Shown here in pieces: positions 33,631-35,468 of a stretch of DNA of 35,468 bases (position 1 is its first letter; the number at the start of each line of letters is the position of its first letter). The position numbers and the translations under genes were made by a program. The stretch is from the NCBI GenBank assembly GCA_005887995.1, contig VBJD01000031.1, positions 1 through 35,468 on the forward strand. Direction: 5' to 3'. Below the pieces are notes generated by a model. It saw nothing but the letters and a program-made list of their open reading frames with translations. It was not told the origin of the DNA and did no database searches. Source of the stretch: Chloroflexota bacterium (GTDB taxonomy: Bacteria; Chloroflexota; Limnocylindria; P2-11E).

Positions 33631-34066
33631 GGACAGCCTCCTTGCGCGTGCTCGGACGCAGGTTCGCGTCGGCTTGTGAAGACGGCATGAAGTTCTTGGT
33701 GACGATCACTTCCCGAAGGTCTTCGAACGCGGCGCGGATCCGGTGACGCTGCGTCGCGGTGAGCGGCGCGAGTCGCTCGGCGAGCGAAGCGGCGCACGCC
33801 AACTCGAACTGATGAAGCTGCTTGCGACCCTCCGCCGTGAGCGCCACGCGCACCGCGCGGCGATCATCCGCGTCCGACTCACGCCGCACGAGGTGCTCCC
33901 GCTCCAACCCCTCGACCGTCTCGGTGATCGCCGATGGCGACAGCTTCGTCACCTGCGCGAGCCACGTCTGCGGTAAGTGTTCGGGTCGGCGACATCTGGT
34001 GTAATCCTTTCGGTACCCGAAAGGTTCGGGAACCGAAAGAATATGCCGCTCGCGGCGGTCGCGCAA
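33620..34066 (-). CDS. MarR-family regulator, N-terminus missing or frameshifted
   Basis: From ~33976 leftward the frame encodes a MarR winged helix: LPQTWLAQVTKLSPSAITET (helix 3 and recognition helix), the wing RRESDADDRRAVRVALTAEG, and the C-terminal dimerisation helix. The upstream helices (usual LxxxQFxVLxxL) are absent. The only in-frame early start is a TTG at 34066 that overlaps the putative -35 element, so the first ~30 codons are probably not translated. A well-placed ATG (33995, with AAAGGA nine bases before it) is in a different frame. A GTG at 33952 would drop helix 3. This suggests a 5' deletion plus frameshift, or an error. It overlaps the pump gene by 11 bases. Confidence 0.7.
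   Translation of the reverse strand: MRDRRERHILSVPEPFGYRKDYTRCRRPEHLPQTWLAQVTKLSPSAITETVEGLEREHLVRRESDADDRRAVRVALTAEGRKQLHQFELACAASLAERLAPLTATQRHRIRAAFEDLREVIVTKNFMPSSQADANLRPSTRKEAVHAR
34006..34066 (-). promoter_or_regulatory. marR-pump promoter with tandem TTCGG-N3-CCGAA operators
   Basis: Two palindromes lie side by side: TTTCGG-TAC-CCGAAA (34008-34022) and TTCGG-GAA-CCGAA (34025-34037), offset by about 16 bases. On the minus strand, TTGCGC (34066-34061) and TATTCT (34043-34038) have a 17-base spacer, placing the start of transcription within the operators. This is the usual layout for MarR autoregulation. The same sites could control the divergent PRC-barrel gene. Confidence 0.55.
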
Positions 34067-34155
34067 CAGGTCGTTCCGTATCTCTCGGCACGTTCGGCGG
34101 GCTGGCGAGCGCTGGCACCGTCTCTGCGGAGGTTGATGCGCACGGAGGTGTTGCC

Positions 34156-34764
34156 ATGCGCATTCGCCTCGACGCCAAGGTGAGAACGAAGGATGGTCAT
34201 CGCGCTGGACGCGTGAGGAAGGTTCTCTGGGATCCGAAAGCCAACGAGGTCAGCGCGTTCATCGTCGACACCGGTGGCCTCCTCGGACACGATGTCCTCA
34301 TCTCGCGTGACGTGCTCGATCGGGCGAGCGCGGATGGAGACGAGGTTCTACTCGACCTGACGAAGAACGAGCTCGGCCAACTCGAGCACTACGAAGAGGA
34401 TTCGTACGTCCCGCCTCCGGTCGGCTGGCCCGCGCCGGTGATGTACGACTATCCGTCAGCGGCGTACGTCCTCGCAGCGACGCCCGATCCGCTCTCCCGT
34501 CCGCCCGGCGTGCGGCACGATCTGCACGATCACGAGAAGCCGCAGTTCCAGAGGGGCATGCCCGTGCGCGACGCATCCGGAGCCGAACTAGGTGTTGTGG
34601 ATGAGATCCGTGTCGAGGAATCGACCGGCGAGGTTCGCGCGCTCGTCGTTCGCGACGGTGACAGCACGCGCGAGATCGCCGCGGATCACGTGGACATCGG
34701 CGATGGCGAGGTGCATGTGATCGAGGAGCCATCGAAGCCGGGGCGCGGTACCGCCTGGACCTAG
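34156..34764 (+). CDS. PRC-barrel domain protein (two repeats)
   Basis: The 202-residue product contains two PRC-barrel-like units. The first (~3-65) reads KVRTKDGHRAGRVRKVLWDP and VSAFIVDTGGLLGHDVLIS. The second (~135-190) has GMPVRDASGAELGVVDEIRV. Between them lies a Pro/Tyr-rich linker. PRC barrels occur in photosynthetic reaction-centre H subunits, RimM, and many small stress-associated proteins; no specific role is assigned. No signal peptide or membrane segment is seen. The ATG with GGAGGTG six bases upstream is chosen over a longer open frame that would cross the marR operators. It is divergent from marR. Confidence 0.85.
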   Translation: MRIRLDAKVRTKDGHRAGRVRKVLWDPKANEVSAFIVDTGGLLGHDVLISRDVLDRASADGDEVLLDLTKNELGQLEHYEEDSYVPPPVGWPAPVMYDYPSAAYVLAATPDPLSRPPGVRHDLHDHEKPQFQRGMPVRDASGAELGVVDEIRVEESTGEVRALVVRDGDSTREIAADHVDIGDGEVHVIEEPSKPGRGTAWT

Positions 34765-34768
34765 ATCA

Positions 34769-35468
34769 CTAGCCGCGAGCGCGCCGTGAGGCGCGCTCGC
34801 GTCGCTCCTTCACCCGGGATGCCTTTGCTTTCCTCGCCTTACGTGCTGGCACGTTGCCGCGCGATGCGCTCGTCACCGCATCCTGGCGGGGGGTCGCGCC
34901 TGTGCGGCGCTTTCCGATTTGGGGCCGCCGCGCGAGCGCGGCACGCTGGCCGCTGCGCTGCGCGCTCTTCGGCGCTTGGCGCACGCTCGGCTTCGCGCGG
35001 TCCCTCGGTCGCTGACGTGTCGTGAGCTTGCGCTTCGCGGACGAGGACCGCCGTGCAGTGGGGCGAACCGCTCGTTGAGCTCGCGACGGAGTAGTTGCAC
35101 GGATCGCGTCGCGACCTGCCTGCGTGAAACCACCTTCGATCTTGCGTGGCGATCTGAAGTCGTCGCGCACCTCGAGGTCCGGGTTGCGCGCTTCTTGACC
35201 TTTCGTGGCGTTGCCTTTCGGAGCGCTGCGATCGTCGTATTCCTTCGGTACGTCGCGCGGACTGCGGTCCTCGGGTCGCTCGTCGAGCAGCTGCGGCCCC
35301 GGCTCTTCTGCGGGGAAATTGCCATCACCTTTGCTGTGCTCGCGCCTCGCCTTCAAGGTGCGTCGCGCCTCGAGCGGCGTGACGGCCGCGCCGACATCGC
35401 GGTGCCCGCGAGCACCATTAGCGCTTGGTGCCTCACTCGATGTGGCCGCGGGCTGCCTCGCAGACGCA
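34769..35468 (-). CDS. Very basic low-complexity protein, N-terminus beyond window
   Basis: The frame is open to the right edge, so the start is not visible; the TTG at 35356 is only the first internal candidate. At least 233 residues can be read. The first part is hydrophilic and mixed-charge (EARRTLKARREHSKGDGNFP, PQLLDERPEDRSPRDVPKEY). The last ~120 residues are dominated by Arg, Lys, Ala, Ser and Pro, like histone H1-type or other intrinsically disordered DNA-binding tails. I do not recognise the family. The stop is four bases from the convergent PRC-barrel gene. A nucleoid-associated role is a guess from composition only. GC-rich out-of-frame artefact is possible but less likely given the coherent N-terminal part. 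Confidence 0.6.
   Translation of the reverse strand, partial: ASARQPAATSSEAPSANGARGHRDVGAAVTPLEARRTLKARREHSKGDGNFPAEEPGPQLLDERPEDRSPRDVPKEYDDRSAPKGNATKGQEARNPDLEVRDDFRSPRKIEGGFTQAGRDAIRATTPSRAQRAVRPTARRSSSAKRKLTTRQRPRDRAKPSVRQAPKSAQRSGQRAALARRPQIGKRRTGATPRQDAVTSASRGNVPARKARKAKASRVKERRERASRRARG

Noticed and set aside
31723-33690. 655-codon plus-strand open frame opposite the efflux pump
   Set aside because: Its product is a Arg/Asp/Glu-rich repeat-like string typical of the antisense of a high-GC gene; the minus strand gives a clear 14-TM transporter.

Overview
The window is GC-rich bacterial chromosome (many GTG and TTG starts, almost no spacer DNA, frequent 1-8 bp gene overlaps). The gene mix includes Ku with LigD-type ligases, a T-box-controlled leuS, mreD-mrdA-rodA, comEA-comEC-holA, parAB-gyrB-gyrA, ftsEX with an M23 hydrolase, and smpB. 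This suits a rod-shaped, deep-branching, possibly soil or freshwater member of the Chloroflexota (Limnocylindria-like). The placement is inference from gene content, not a computed result. No phage, transposase, CRISPR array or rRNA operon was found.

Left third (1-7,840): a leftward LigD (phosphoesterase + ligase, cut by the window edge), a rightward DUF885 protein, a small membrane protein, Ku, a second ATP-dependent DNA ligase, then pyrG and a fructose-6-phosphate aldolase/transaldolase. Ku and two ligases together form a bacterial non-homologous end-joining locus.

Middle (7,910-20,411): a leftward block. holA, comEC and comEA lie behind a promoter covered by two copies of a palindrome. 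A small conserved hypothetical follows, then leuS. The leuS leader is a T-box riboswitch with a CUC (Leu) specifier, and a complete tRNA-Ala(GGC) sits inside it between the sensor domain and the antiterminator. A rightward DUF402 gene shares the leader's promoter region. rodA, mrdA (PBP2), mreD and an AI-2E-type transporter complete the block.

Right half (20,655-32,012): rightward parA-parB-gyrB-thioesterase-gyrA form a tightly coupled run. GyrA carries a 157-residue mini-intein just ahead of its catalytic tyrosine region. ftsE-ftsX-M23 peptidase follow with ATGA overlaps. A ~175-nt structured RNA or small-ORF gene with its own strong terminator lies between them and smpB.

Right edge (32,014-35,468): a leftward 14-TM efflux pump with an apparently damaged MarR regulator, tandem operators, a rightward PRC-barrel protein, and a leftward very basic low-complexity protein running off the edge.

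The most unusual items are the tRNA-Ala nested in the leuS T-box, the GyrA mini-intein at the NFG/S site, and the structured RNA upstream of smpB.
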